Source: Acinetobacter lwoffii (lineage in GTDB: Bacteria > Pseudomonadota > Gammaproteobacteria > Pseudomonadales > Moraxellaceae). From it: a DNA stretch of 64,000 nt. This document shows positions 8,720 to 16,869 of the stretch, piece after piece. The stretch is from positions 2,303,702 to 2,367,701 of the forward strand of contig NZ_CP059081.1 in NCBI RefSeq assembly GCF_015602705.1. The letters are read 5' to 3'. A model generated the notes under the pieces. It was not told the DNA's origin and searched no databases. It worked only from the letters and a program-made list of their open reading frames with translations. Each line of letters opens with the position of its first letter. The stretch's first letter is position 1. The translations under genes and the position numbers were made by a program.

Positions 8720-9454
8720 TTAGCTCATGTATAAGCCCCCATTTACATGCATAACTGTACCAGTAATGTAACTGGCTTTATCTGAAGCCAGGAAACTTAC
8801 GGCATTTGCGATATCCTGCGGATCACCTAAACGGTTTAACGCCACCTGTTCAGTCATTTTTTTACGAATTTCTTCGCTTAGCTGCTCAGTCATTTCAGTC
8901 GCAATAAAACCTGGTGCTACCGAGTTTACGGTAATCTGACGGCTACCCATTTCTTTGGCCAAGCTGCGGCTAAATGCCTCAATACCTGCTTTGGCGGCAG
9001 AATAGTTGGCCTGGCCCGGGTTGGCAAAGTGTGCCACAACAGAACTGATATTAATGATGCGACCGAAACGCGCCTTGGTCATGCCTTTGAGTACACGCTT
9101 AGACAAACGGTAAACTGCTTTCAGGTGAATATTTAAAATATCATCCCAGTCATCTTCAGACATACGCAGCAGCAAATTGTCTTTGGTAATACCGGCATTA
9201 TTGACCAACGCAAGGACTGGACCATAGTTCTGTTCGATGTCCGTTACCAGCCCATCAATCGCTGCACCGTCACGTACATCTAGTACTCTTCCAGCACCAT
9301 TTTCAGCAAACTGTGCAGATAATTTTTCCGCACCTGCTTCAGACGTTGCAGTACCTATGACAAAATAACCGTCTTGAATCAATTGCTGTGCGATCGCAGC
9401 ACCAATACCACGACTTGCACCTGTTACCAGAGCAACTTTACGTTCCTGTGTCAT
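8720..9454 (-). CDS. fabG: 3-oxoacyl-ACP reductase FabG
   Basis: NADPH-dependent reduction of 3-ketoacyl-ACP in fatty acid elongation. The 244 residues have the Rossmann motif [12 protein letters not shown] at 11-22, NNAG at 85-88, and the triad Ser138, Tyr151 and Lys155 (YSAAKAG), the same numbers as E. coli FabG. The start overlaps the fabD stop by four bases (ATGA), so the two are translationally coupled; acpP follows 83 bp later. Position between fabD and acpP excludes most other SDR roles. Confidence 0.97.
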   Translation of the reverse strand: MTQERKVALVTGASRGIGAAIAQQLIQDGYFVIGTATSEAGAEKLSAQFAENGAGRVLDVRDGAAIDGLVTDIEQNYGPVLALVNNAGITKDNLLLRMSEDDWDDILNIHLKAVYRLSKRVLKGMTKARFGRIINISSVVAHFANPGQANYSAAKAGIEAFSRSLAKEMGSRQITVNSVAPGFIATEMTEQLSEEIRKKMTEQVALNRLGDPQDIANAVSFLASDKASYITGTVMHVNGGLYMS

Positions 9455-10437
9455 GCACTTTTCCCTTCTGCCGCCAATACGGTGTTTAATGCATCTTCCA
9501 GACGGGATTGACTGTCCAGTGGAAGTGCTTTTTGAATATTCGGCAAGCGTTTCGCCAAGTTGGTCAATACATTACCCGGACCACATTCTACGATGTACTC
9601 AATGCCTTCATCTTGAAGGTATTGTAAGGTTTTGGTCCATTGTACTGACTCATAAAGTTGCGCGGTCAACGCCTGACGCAATTCATCTACATTGGTTGCC
9701 GCTTGCGCGCCCACATTTTGTAATACAGGAATGCGTGGTAGCTCAATGGCGGTTTGTTCCAATGCCGGAGCAAACTGTTCAGCAGCAGGTTTCATTAATG
9801 AACAATGCGATGGAACTGATACTGGCAATGCAATGGCTTTTCCGCCGTTTTCTTTGGCCAATGCCATCACTGCTTCAACGCGATCTTTATTGCCTGCAAC
9901 CACAACCTGCCCTTGCGCATTGTAGTTGGCTGCTTCGACAGAACCTTCGCCTGCTGCAGTTGCTTGTGTACACAGCTCAATCACTTTGGCATCATCCAGA
10001 CCCAAAATGGCAGCCATCGCGCCCACACCCTGAGGTACTGCAGTCTGCATCAATTTGCCACGCAGGTTCACCAACTTCGCAGCATCGCCCAGGCTTAAAG
10101 CACCCGATGCGACCAGTGCGCTGTATTCGCCCAATGAATGGCCTGCCAGATATTTCGGTGCTACACCGCCAGATTCTAACCACACGCGCCATAAGGCAAT
10201 ACTTGCAGTCAGCAATACCGGTTGGGTAAATTCGGTTTGATTTAAGTTTTCGCCAGTTTGCGCAATCTGCCACAGATCAAAACCGACGGCTTCAGATGCT
10301 TCTGCAAATGTCTCGCGAATACTCGCAAACTGTTCTGCAAGCTCAGCCAGCATACCGGCCTTTTGTGAACCCTGACCCGGAAACACAAATGCAGTTTTTG
10401 TTGCTGGCGCTGCTTGTTCGAGTGGTGTAGCAGACAT
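9451..10437 (-). CDS. fabD: Malonyl-CoA:ACP transacylase FabD
   Basis: Loads malonyl groups onto ACP. The 328 residues show FVFPGQGSQKAGM at about 17-30, the nucleophile Ser101 in AGHSLGEYSAL and the later VSVPSHCSLM containing the catalytic His. It overlaps fabG by four bases. In E. coli plsX and fabH lie between rpmF and fabD; here that space is a 217-bp gap containing the rpmF terminator, so fabD starts its own transcript. Confidence 0.96.
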   Translation of the reverse strand: MSATPLEQAAPATKTAFVFPGQGSQKAGMLAELAEQFASIRETFAEASEAVGFDLWQIAQTGENLNQTEFTQPVLLTASIALWRVWLESGGVAPKYLAGHSLGEYSALVASGALSLGDAAKLVNLRGKLMQTAVPQGVGAMAAILGLDDAKVIELCTQATAAGEGSVEAANYNAQGQVVVAGNKDRVEAVMALAKENGGKAIALPVSVPSHCSLMKPAAEQFAPALEQTAIELPRIPVLQNVGAQAATNVDELRQALTAQLYESVQWTKTLQYLQDEGIEYIVECGPGNVLTNLAKRLPNIQKALPLDSQSRLEDALNTVLAAEGKSA

Positions 10438-10597
10438 AATAAAATCCTTTCATTCAAGAGGTGTGCTTCTTCAATCCTAACAAGAAGACTGACCAATAAG
10501 ACCACCTAAATCATTGTGGAGCGCAATTTAGCATGTAATTTTGCTGGCGGTAATTGCCAAATACAACAAAAAACCGATACCGCTAAAAATCGAAGAC

Positions 10598-10631
10598 AAA
10601 AAAAAGGGAGCTAAATGCTCCCATTTTTTCT
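10598..10631 (-). terminator. Intrinsic terminator after rpmF
   Basis: GGGAGC-ATTTA-GCTCCC on the minus strand, with T runs downstream and A runs upstream. It separates the yceD-rpmF transcript from fabD-fabG-acpP. The remaining 10438-10597 is an untranslated stretch with no gene I can see. Confidence 0.85.
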
Positions 10632-10660
10632 ACTAAGCTTGACGCTTAATACATCACCAA

Positions 10661-10843
10661 TTATTCAGCAGATGCTTTAGCGAATAATTGACGACCACGG
10701 TAGATACCATCTTTAGATACGTGGTGACGACGGTGAGTCTCGCCAGTAGCTTGGTCTACAGTTAATGCATTCTCGGTTAAAGCGTCATGTGAACGGCGCA
10801 TGTCACGGCGAGAGCGACTTTTACGGTTTTGCTGAACGGCCAT
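10661..10843 (-). CDS. rpmF: 50S ribosomal protein L32
   Basis: Sixty residues, [22 protein letters not shown] at the start, strongly basic, then a [20 protein letters not shown] tail. This is the L32 pattern of proteobacteria without the zinc-binding cysteines. It follows yceD, its usual neighbour, and is closed by its own terminator. Confidence 0.97.
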   Translation of the reverse strand: MAVQQNRKSRSRRDMRRSHDALTENALTVDQATGETHRRHHVSKDGIYRGRQLFAKASAE

Positions 10844-10920
10844 GATGGCTCCTTACAAAGATCGAAAAAATGGATCAGAACAAATTCGATTGTCTTATAC
10901 ACAAGAGTATAACACAAAAA

Positions 10921-11478
10921 TTAGTTAAGTTTACCCTTCAAAGCAGCCAAAACTTCAAACGGGTTGTCCCGTTTTTCTTCAGCCACTTCTTCTACGGCAG
11001 GTTGATGCTTATGTTCACAAAACTCATGTTTAGGCGACAACGGCATCAACAATAACAGTTCATCTTCTATCAGCGCGAGTAAATCAGCGGTCGCAGGTGC
11101 ATCATAATCACCTTTGGTCGTTGCTTCACTTTCACCTAGGACGATGAAATCAGCATCCTCATCCAAGCGCTCTATCAGTGACTCATCATCCACAAGTGCC
11201 AAATGGAACGATGAAACCAGTTCAATTTCTACAGTTTCCAGACAACGCTGGCATTCCATAGGAACTTTTGTTTCAACGTGACCATCTAGCCATGCAATAC
11301 GATGATAGGCATCCATTGATAGCTTACAGTCTATGTTAATCAATTGATCATCAATTGATCCAACAGCTTCACGAGCGATACGAACAAAGCGGGATAAAGG
11401 CAGTTGACCTGACCATTTAAAGCCCTGTTCAGCCCATTTAAACGGCTCAATCTGTGCCGGAAAGGTATTTGCTGACAT
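10921..11478 (-). CDS. yceD: YceD (DUF177) family 23S rRNA accumulation protein
   Basis: YceD-family proteins affect 23S rRNA accumulation and are almost always encoded just before rpmF, as here (77 bp apart). The 185 residues contain the family's central MECQRCLETVEIEL (CxxC) around 100-115, an acidic middle part and FCEHK with a further Cys/His, then a DNPFEVLAALKGKLN end typical for the family. Function is known mainly from E. coli and plant homologues. Confidence 0.88.
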   Translation of the reverse strand: MSANTFPAQIEPFKWAEQGFKWSGQLPLSRFVRIAREAVGSIDDQLINIDCKLSMDAYHRIAWLDGHVETKVPMECQRCLETVEIELVSSFHLALVDDESLIERLDEDADFIVLGESEATTKGDYDAPATADLLALIEDELLLLMPLSPKHEFCEHKHQPAVEEVAEEKRDNPFEVLAALKGKLN

Positions 11479-11575
11479 AATTAAGGCGGCAATTCTACAA
11501 ATTCATCAGTACTCTGTCAAAGATTAAGATACAATTTTGTACTTATTTCGACAGACCATTTGGGTAACTCAAGTC

Positions 11576-12238
11576 ATGCATCTGTTGCAGCCGCAAACAG
11601 AAGTGAATGTTTCATCACTCGTTAGCACAATTCCAAGCCTTGATTCTGACAGTTCAACACAACAAGTGCAACTCTCGCCATGGGCGAATTTATCGTCAGA
11701 AGCGCAGCAGGTGGACTGGCTCATCTTACACTTTAATCACTGGTTTTCCCATTTAAATGTCACTTTAGTGCGCGGCGAATTTGAACCAGAATATTTCCCT
11801 GCAAGTACAAACAGTCCTGCCCGGATCCAGTTTGCCCATGGTTTCTTTAATAGCGCTTTGCATGAAATCAGCCACTGGACCATTGCCGGAGACAAACGCC
11901 GCCTGCTGCCTGATCTGGGTTACTGGTATGCCCCGGATGGGCGGACCCGTGAACAGCAGGCTTTATTTGAACAGGTCGAAATCAAGCCACAGGCAATTGA
12001 GTGGATGTTTGCCCAGGCTTTTGGCCGTAAATTCCGGGTTTCTTTGGATAACCTGACTGGCGACGGCGGTGATGGTGCCAGCTTTAAAGACAATGTCTAC
12101 GCTCAAGTGCAGGCTTATTTTAATGGTACAGCCAAACTTCCACGTGATGCAGCGCGTTTTATCCAATGTATCTGTATCTGCATCAGAGGTGGCAAAAGTT
12201 TACAATCTGATGAATTTATACGTGAAATACTTGATTAA
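11576..12238 (+). CDS. epmC: EpmC (YfcM) family EF-P post-translational hydroxylase
   Basis: EpmC hydroxylates the modified lysine of elongation factor P. The C-terminal ~165 residues match the family: FAHGFFNSALHEISHWTIAG with the metal-binding HExxH-like motif, GYWYAPDGR, QALFEQVEIKPQAIEWMF, DNLTGD and AHVQ-like YAQVQAYF. The N-terminus is about 50 residues longer than in E. coli (182 residues) and Ser/Gln-rich. A TTG at 11537 would add 13 residues; the ATG at 11576 is preferred although no clear ribosome site precedes it. EpmA and EpmB are not in this window. It is divergent from yceD and followed by the YciO-like gene. Confidence 0.85.
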   Translation: MHLLQPQTEVNVSSLVSTIPSLDSDSSTQQVQLSPWANLSSEAQQVDWLILHFNHWFSHLNVTLVRGEFEPEYFPASTNSPARIQFAHGFFNSALHEISHWTIAGDKRRLLPDLGYWYAPDGRTREQQALFEQVEIKPQAIEWMFAQAFGRKFRVSLDNLTGDGGDGASFKDNVYAQVQAYFNGTAKLPRDAARFIQCICICIRGGKSLQSDEFIREILD

Positions 12239-12325
12239 ATTACACAAATCTACCTTTTTTATGATTGCCAGATCTTGCCTGAGCGCCACATAATAAGCCA
12301 TCAGCCCAAGCTTGGAGTAGTCTCT

Positions 12326-12943
12326 ATGCTGCATTTACGCGTACACCCAGACAATCCGCAACCCCGCTTAATCAGTCAGGCAGTGGAACGTATCCGTGCG
12401 GGTGATGTGGTGGTCTATCCCACTGATGCGGCCTATGCGATTGGTTGCCAGATTGGGAACAAGAGTGCCATGGAGCGGATTGCGCAAATTCGTGGTCTGG
12501 GCCCAAAGCATCAATATGCGATTCTGTGCTGTGATTTATCCGATATTGCCACTTATGCCAAGGTGGATAATGCCATGTACCGTTTGCTGAAAAATAATAC
12601 ACCTGCCATCACGACATTTATTTTACCTGCGACCAGTGAAGTGCCGCGTCGGTTGATGCATCCCAAGAAGAAAACCATTGGTCTACGCATTCCGAATAAT
12701 CCGGTGTGCCAGATGCTGCTCAAAGAACTCGGTGAACCGTTGTTGACCTCTACCCTGATTTTACCGGGTCAGACTGACCCACTCGATGATCCTTATGATA
12801 TTGAAATGCAACTGGGCAAACGCATTGATGTGTTTGTAGATAGTGGTTTAGGCACGTTAAGCACGACCTCTATTGTAGATTTATCAGGTGATCATCCAGA
12901 AGTGATTCGTCGTGGTATGGGAGATGTCAGCGCCTTTGAATAA
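12326..12943 (+). CDS. YciO-like protein of the Sua5/YciO/YrdC family
   Basis: The family includes TsaC/Sua5, which make threonylcarbamoyl-AMP for tRNA t6A. This 205-residue protein has VVYPTDAAYAIGCQI at about 30-45, IRGLGPKHQYAILC (the KR/S-type pocket altered to K-H), and LGLRIPNNP-like GLRIPNNPVCQ. Size and text are closest to E. coli YciO (206 residues), not TsaC (about 190) or Sua5. GGAG lies eight bases before the ATG at 12326; an upstream TTG at 12275 is rejected. It may share a transcript with epmC. Whether it has threonylcarbamoyl-AMP synthase activity cannot be told from sequence. Confidence 0.82.
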   Translation: MLHLRVHPDNPQPRLISQAVERIRAGDVVVYPTDAAYAIGCQIGNKSAMERIAQIRGLGPKHQYAILCCDLSDIATYAKVDNAMYRLLKNNTPAITTFILPATSEVPRRLMHPKKKTIGLRIPNNPVCQMLLKELGEPLLTSTLILPGQTDPLDDPYDIEMQLGKRIDVFVDSGLGTLSTTSIVDLSGDHPEVIRRGMGDVSAFE

Positions 12944-12988
12944 ATGACGCTTGAGAAATTCCTACAAACATTGAGGGAGTCAGAATGA

Positions 12989-13273
12989 ATGGATTTATTT
13001 TATCTCCTACTGAATCAGCATGAATTTTCTGCACAGGATTTGATCTATGCAGAACTGCCTTGGACACTGCAATCCAAGGCAGTTCTGGTCGAAGCACATC
13101 CTTCTCCCCATCTCACTATAAATATTGATCATACTGAGTACCAATTTTTCCTGACGTTGGCTCTAGTGAGACAGTTGTTACAGATCTACTCCAACCAAAA
13201 TGTATGCCTGGCAGAAACTTGCCAACGTATCATTGAATTTGCGACCAAGGAATACAGCCATTCCTCACCATGA
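12989..13273 (+). CDS. Small hypothetical protein, 94 residues
   Basis: I do not recognise this protein. The ATG follows a clear GAGGGAG site about ten bases upstream, and the frame is on the same strand 45 bp after the YciO-like gene, so it is probably the third gene of that transcript. It is acidic-neutral, without signal peptide or membrane helix; the middle (HLTINIDHTEYQFFLTLALVRQLLQIY) looks like a beta-strand followed by a helix, so a compact soluble fold is likely. Confidence 0.6.
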   Translation: MDLFYLLLNQHEFSAQDLIYAELPWTLQSKAVLVEAHPSPHLTINIDHTEYQFFLTLALVRQLLQIYSNQNVCLAETCQRIIEFATKEYSHSSP

Positions 13274-13354
13274 AAATCTAAAACAGCATATGGTGAGAGG
13301 TTGCAGTTCTATTCTTTTCAATTCGGCAGATATGCAGTGGCTGGCAAAGACAGT

Positions 13355-13834
13355 TTAGGAATCTGAACTACGTTCATAATGACGAACCGCAATGAAATTT
13401 GGACATTGCGATAGCTTCTGTTCATGATGCATGAGCTCTTCACCCAGTTTATTTTTCAGATACACATGAAAAATAATCTGATCCTCTTCCAGTACATTCA
13501 GCATCGCTGTACGTGCCTTGGGTTCCATGACTTTAAAGGAGTTGATCGACTCACAAGACATGGCTTGCATATCCAGTTTAATCCGTTCATCCAGCTGATC
13601 ACCCTCATAAGCCATATGCCGCATGTAAAAACGGATATTGGGATATTGGTCCAGCACACTAAAATCCATTTTCATGGCCTGCATGACAGGTCGGGCCTGT
13701 TCCGCAAAAGCTGAAAATCCGCCTGATTTCAGTCCTGTGCGTGCTTCATCTTCAAGCTGCATAATCTGATATTTGGGATAAGCCCAAAATCCCCCGAATG
13801 CGATCATCCCAATAACAACCAGAATAAGTGGCAT
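13355..13834 (-). CDS. Hypothetical single-pass membrane protein, 159 residues
   Basis: Unknown function. An N-terminal hydrophobic segment (residues 2-19, PLILVVIGMIAFGGFWAYP) would anchor it in the inner membrane with the remaining ~135 residues probably outside. The soluble part has two cysteines (CESINSF and SQCPNF) that could form a periplasmic disulfide. AAGGTG precedes the ATG by about eight bases. It is convergent with the 94-residue gene. The annotation as a real gene rests on ribosome site, length and sensible composition. Confidence 0.6.
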   Translation of the reverse strand: MPLILVVIGMIAFGGFWAYPKYQIMQLEDEARTGLKSGGFSAFAEQARPVMQAMKMDFSVLDQYPNIRFYMRHMAYEGDQLDERIKLDMQAMSCESINSFKVMEPKARTAMLNVLEEDQIIFHVYLKNKLGEELMHHEQKLSQCPNFIAVRHYERSSDS

Positions 13835-14337
13835 GCTTTCTTCACCTTTTTATTAATTTTTGTGATTCTTGACTATTTTTCGAGAGTATAGCGGTATTTT
13901 TGACCAAAAATTATAGGGAGATATTTTATTAATACTTATTAATTTTATGTTTTTTAATGGGAAATCCGTTTGAAAATCATTCGATATCTGCCAGCTAGCT
14001 TATTTACTCTTTTGAGGAGAATCACTGTATTGATCGAGTTTTGAAGTGAATCAACTGATATCATCTACCAGATACGCTTAATTATGAGAACCAATTTAAC
14101 CTAAAAATCACAGTAGCATTTCCAGCTATGTTTTGTCATTTTTCTCGTTGCTATTTTTAAATCGTAGATAAATTCCATTATTTTTTTAAGTTTTTATGGC
14201 TTTGACGGCTTATTTAATTTATTTAAAGTTACTTTTCCAGTACAATGACAACGCTTAATCCTGTGCTTTTCTTTCGATCAGATACCGAAAATCAAGCCTT
14301 TGCATGCCTTTGAAAATTCGCGTGGCCTATAATTGTA
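13835..14337. other. AT-rich gap between the membrane protein and scpA
   Basis: About 500 bp rich in A and T with no frame longer than a few dozen codons. TATAAT at 14328-14333 sits four bases before the annotated scpA ATG. I see no RNA gene or repeat. Confidence 0.4.
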
Positions 14338-15132
14338 ATGACTCAAATTATCCATAACACTATGGAATCTGCTCCGCACATTCGGGTTCTGGATGAATGG
14401 CAGGATACAATTCCAGAGGATCTGTACATTCCTCCAGCGGCATTTGAAATCTTATTAGAACATTTTGAAGGCCCACTCGACTTTTTAATTTACCTGATTC
14501 AAAAAAACGGTTTTGATCTGTTACAGGTCGATATCGCGCCGATTGCAGCACAGTATTTGTCTTATATGGACGCAATGAAATCCCTGAATATCGAGCTGAC
14601 AGCCGATTATATGGTGATGGCGGCCTTACTGGCAGATCTGAAATCACGTTTGCTCTTGCCGAAACCGAAAAGTCTGGCTGCGATTGAGCAGGATCCAAAA
14701 CAAGAACTGATTGACCGTTTAGAAAATTATTTAAGAATTAAACAGGCAGCAGAACGTCTGGGCCAAATGCCAATTCTGGAACGTGACACTTTCACCACCA
14801 ACGTCAGTTTGGGCGAAATCCAGCAGCCGAATGAAGGGTATTCAAGCGATTTATTGCGTGATGCCTTGCTTTGTATATTTAACCGTCCTGAACCCGTGAT
14901 TCATCAGGTGCAACAGGAACCGGTATTGCTGGAAGAACGGATTGCCTATATTGAAAGTTGTATTGAAACTGGCGAAGTACTCAGCTTTAAGGACTTGTTA
15001 AAACCGAGCCAAGGCCGTATGGGTATGGTGGTGACCTTTATGGCGGTACTGGAACTGACCCGACAACAAAAAATTCAGATTATTGCTACAGGTATTGAAG
15101 CCCCGCTCGCAATTCAAGGAGCCAGTCAATGA
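14338..15132 (+). CDS. scpA: Segregation and condensation protein A
   Basis: ScpA is the kleisin that bridges SMC heads in chromosome condensation. The 264 residues contain AFEILLEHFEGPLDFLIYLIQKNGFDLLQVDI near 35-65 and MAALLADLKSRLLLPK near 95-110, the classic N-terminal ScpA text, and a winged-helix-like C-terminus. Its stop overlaps the scpB start by four bases. The ATG used lacks a ribosome site and lies just after a -10-like TATAAT; an ATG at 14362 (MESAPHIRV) is the alternative start. The partner SMC is encoded at 38.9-42.4 kb. Confidence 0.92.
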   Translation: MTQIIHNTMESAPHIRVLDEWQDTIPEDLYIPPAAFEILLEHFEGPLDFLIYLIQKNGFDLLQVDIAPIAAQYLSYMDAMKSLNIELTADYMVMAALLADLKSRLLLPKPKSLAAIEQDPKQELIDRLENYLRIKQAAERLGQMPILERDTFTTNVSLGEIQQPNEGYSSDLLRDALLCIFNRPEPVIHQVQQEPVLLEERIAYIESCIETGEVLSFKDLLKPSQGRMGMVVTFMAVLELTRQQKIQIIATGIEAPLAIQGASQ

Positions 15133-15719
15133 CACTCAATCAAAATACGCTGTTATCTGCAGAAGATAATCGGCATGAAGTCCTGATGCAACTTGAAGCC
15201 ATTATTTTCGCTAGTGACTCTGCTGTTTCATTGGCTCGTCTGAAAGAAGCTTTTCAGGATCGCTATAACAAACAGGAATTACGTCAGTATTTACAACAAC
15301 TTTCCATGCTGATGCATGGCCGTTCGATCGAACTGATTGAAACAGCACAAGGTTATCGTTTTCAAGTGCGTGCAAAATATCGTAATATTATTGCACAGAC
15401 CTGGCCTGAGCGACCGGCTCGCTTATCGCCTTCATTACTGGAGACGCTTGCAGTGATTGCTTATCACCAGCCAGTGACTCGAGCGGATATTGAACAGATT
15501 CGTGGTGTTACGAATAACAGTCAAAACCTGCGTACGCTGTTTGACTGGAACTGGATTATAGAGTCCGGATTTCGTGAACTCCCTGGAAGACCTGCGTTGT
15601 TAATGACAACGCCACAATTTTTAAATGCGTTTGGCCTGAATAGTTTGGGCCAATTGCCTCCCCTGCAGGATGCCAAGGAAGCTTTTATGGCCCTCGATGC
15701 GAATGCACCGAAGTCATAA
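15129..15719 (+). CDS. scpB: Segregation and condensation protein B
   Basis: ScpB binds ScpA as a dimer of winged-helix domains. The 196 residues show LEAIIFASDSAVSLARLKEAF near the N-terminus, the diagnostic LSPSLLETLAVIAYHQPVTRADIEQIRGV at about 100-128 and ELPGRPALLMTTPQFLNAFGL near the C-terminus. It overlaps scpA (ATGA) and is followed by rluB after 41 bp, the usual scpA-scpB-rluB order. Confidence 0.95.
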   Translation: MTLNQNTLLSAEDNRHEVLMQLEAIIFASDSAVSLARLKEAFQDRYNKQELRQYLQQLSMLMHGRSIELIETAQGYRFQVRAKYRNIIAQTWPERPARLSPSLLETLAVIAYHQPVTRADIEQIRGVTNNSQNLRTLFDWNWIIESGFRELPGRPALLMTTPQFLNAFGLNSLGQLPPLQDAKEAFMALDANAPKS

Positions 15720-15760
15720 ATAGGTGAACTGTTGATAATTATTTCTAAGGTTATGCTGTC

Positions 15761-16813
15761 ATGAGTGAAAAGTTGCAAAAGGTGCTTGCACGCGTTGGTT
15801 TGGGTTCTCGCCGTTATATGGAAGAAGTCATTGCCGCGGGTCGTGTAAGTGTCAACGGGCAAATTGCCCAAGTGGGTGAAAGAATCGAACCAGGTGATGA
15901 GCTTCGCATCGATGGTCGTAAAGTTGCCTTCCAGATTGAAGACGAAATCCGTCGTCGTGTCATTATCTATTACAAGCCTGAAGGCGAGATCTGCTCACGT
16001 AGCGATCCTGAAAACCGTCCGACCGTGTTTGAACAGCTGCCTGCTATTCCGGGCGATCGCTGGGTGATGGTCGGTCGTCTGGATATTAACTCGACCGGTC
16101 TGCTCTTGTTCACAAATGATGGCGAACTTGCCAACCGCTTGATGCACCCATCGAATGAAATCGAACGTGAATATGCAGTTCGTGTCATGGGTGAAGTTAC
16201 ACCACAAATTCGCAACAACATGCTCAAAGGCGTAGTGCTTGACGATGGTCCGGCAAAATTCGAATCTTTCTCTGAATTGGGCGGTGACGGGATCAACCGT
16301 TGGTTCCAGGTAGTAGTAAAAGAAGGTCGTAACCGTGAAGTACGTCGTATCTTTGAATCGCAAGGTCTGAAAGTTAGCCGTCTACTGCGTACCCGTTATG
16401 GTACTGTGATTTTGCCACGTGAACTGCGTACCGGTCGCTGGATTGAACTGGATAAAAACGATATCGACAACCTGACCAAAGCTGTGGAATTGAAACCACG
16501 TCAAGGTACAGGTTTGTTTGGTATGGCGAAACGCCGTAATGAACGTATGCAGGACAAGCCGATGGCTGCACGCCGTGGCGGTTTCTTGCGTCAGCAACGT
16601 CGTGACAGCGATGAGCAACCACAAAACAACACTGGCCGTGAGCGTCGTGATGAAAATGCTTATGGTCGTCGTGACAGAGCTGAAAACCAGAATGGCACTC
16701 AGTTTGTGCGTCGTGAAAACCGTCCTGATCAAAGTTTTGGTCGCCGCGAAGAGCGTGATGAAAATGCGCCGCGTCGTCCATACGGTGTCAACAAAGGCTT
16801 TAAAAAGTTTTAA
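15761..16813 (+). CDS. rluB: 23S rRNA pseudouridine(2605) synthase RluB
   Basis: Modifies U2605 of 23S rRNA. The 350 residues have an N-terminal S4 domain (EKLQKVLARVGLGSRRYMEE), then the catalytic domain with Asp108 in VGRLDINSTGLLLFT and the EGRNREVRRIFE motif near 190. From about residue 240 a ~110-residue tail is almost only Arg, Asp, Glu, Asn, Gln and Gly, with loosely repeated RRDENA/RREERDENA units and RRPYG near the end; it is disordered-looking and may bind RNA. The tail and genomic position favour RluB over RluE/RluF. Confidence 0.92.
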   Translation: MSEKLQKVLARVGLGSRRYMEEVIAAGRVSVNGQIAQVGERIEPGDELRIDGRKVAFQIEDEIRRRVIIYYKPEGEICSRSDPENRPTVFEQLPAIPGDRWVMVGRLDINSTGLLLFTNDGELANRLMHPSNEIEREYAVRVMGEVTPQIRNNMLKGVVLDDGPAKFESFSELGGDGINRWFQVVVKEGRNREVRRIFESQGLKVSRLLRTRYGTVILPRELRTGRWIELDKNDIDNLTKAVELKPRQGTGLFGMAKRRNERMQDKPMAARRGGFLRQQRRDSDEQPQNNTGRERRDENAYGRRDRAENQNGTQFVRRENRPDQSFGRREERDENAPRRPYGVNKGFKKF

Positions 16814-16824
16814 TTAAGATAAAT

Positions 16825-16857
16825 AAAAAAAGTCAGGCACATTGCCTGACTTTTTTT
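16825..16857. terminator. Bidirectional terminator between rluB and the ABC ATPase gene
   Basis: GTCAGGC-ACATT-GCCTGAC with A7 before and T7 after, between two converging genes. Confidence 0.9.
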
Positions 16858-16869
16858 ATGCCTTATGTA

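Noticed and set aside
9453..10229. 258-codon open frame on the plus strand opposite fabD
   Set aside because: It is the antisense shadow of the intact fabD gene; no ribosome site or domain, and composition (His/Leu/Gln-rich) typical of reversed reading.
13835..14337. Small gene or RNA in the gap before scpA
   Set aside because: Only frames of about ten codons and no structured RNA signature were found; left as empty AT-rich DNA.
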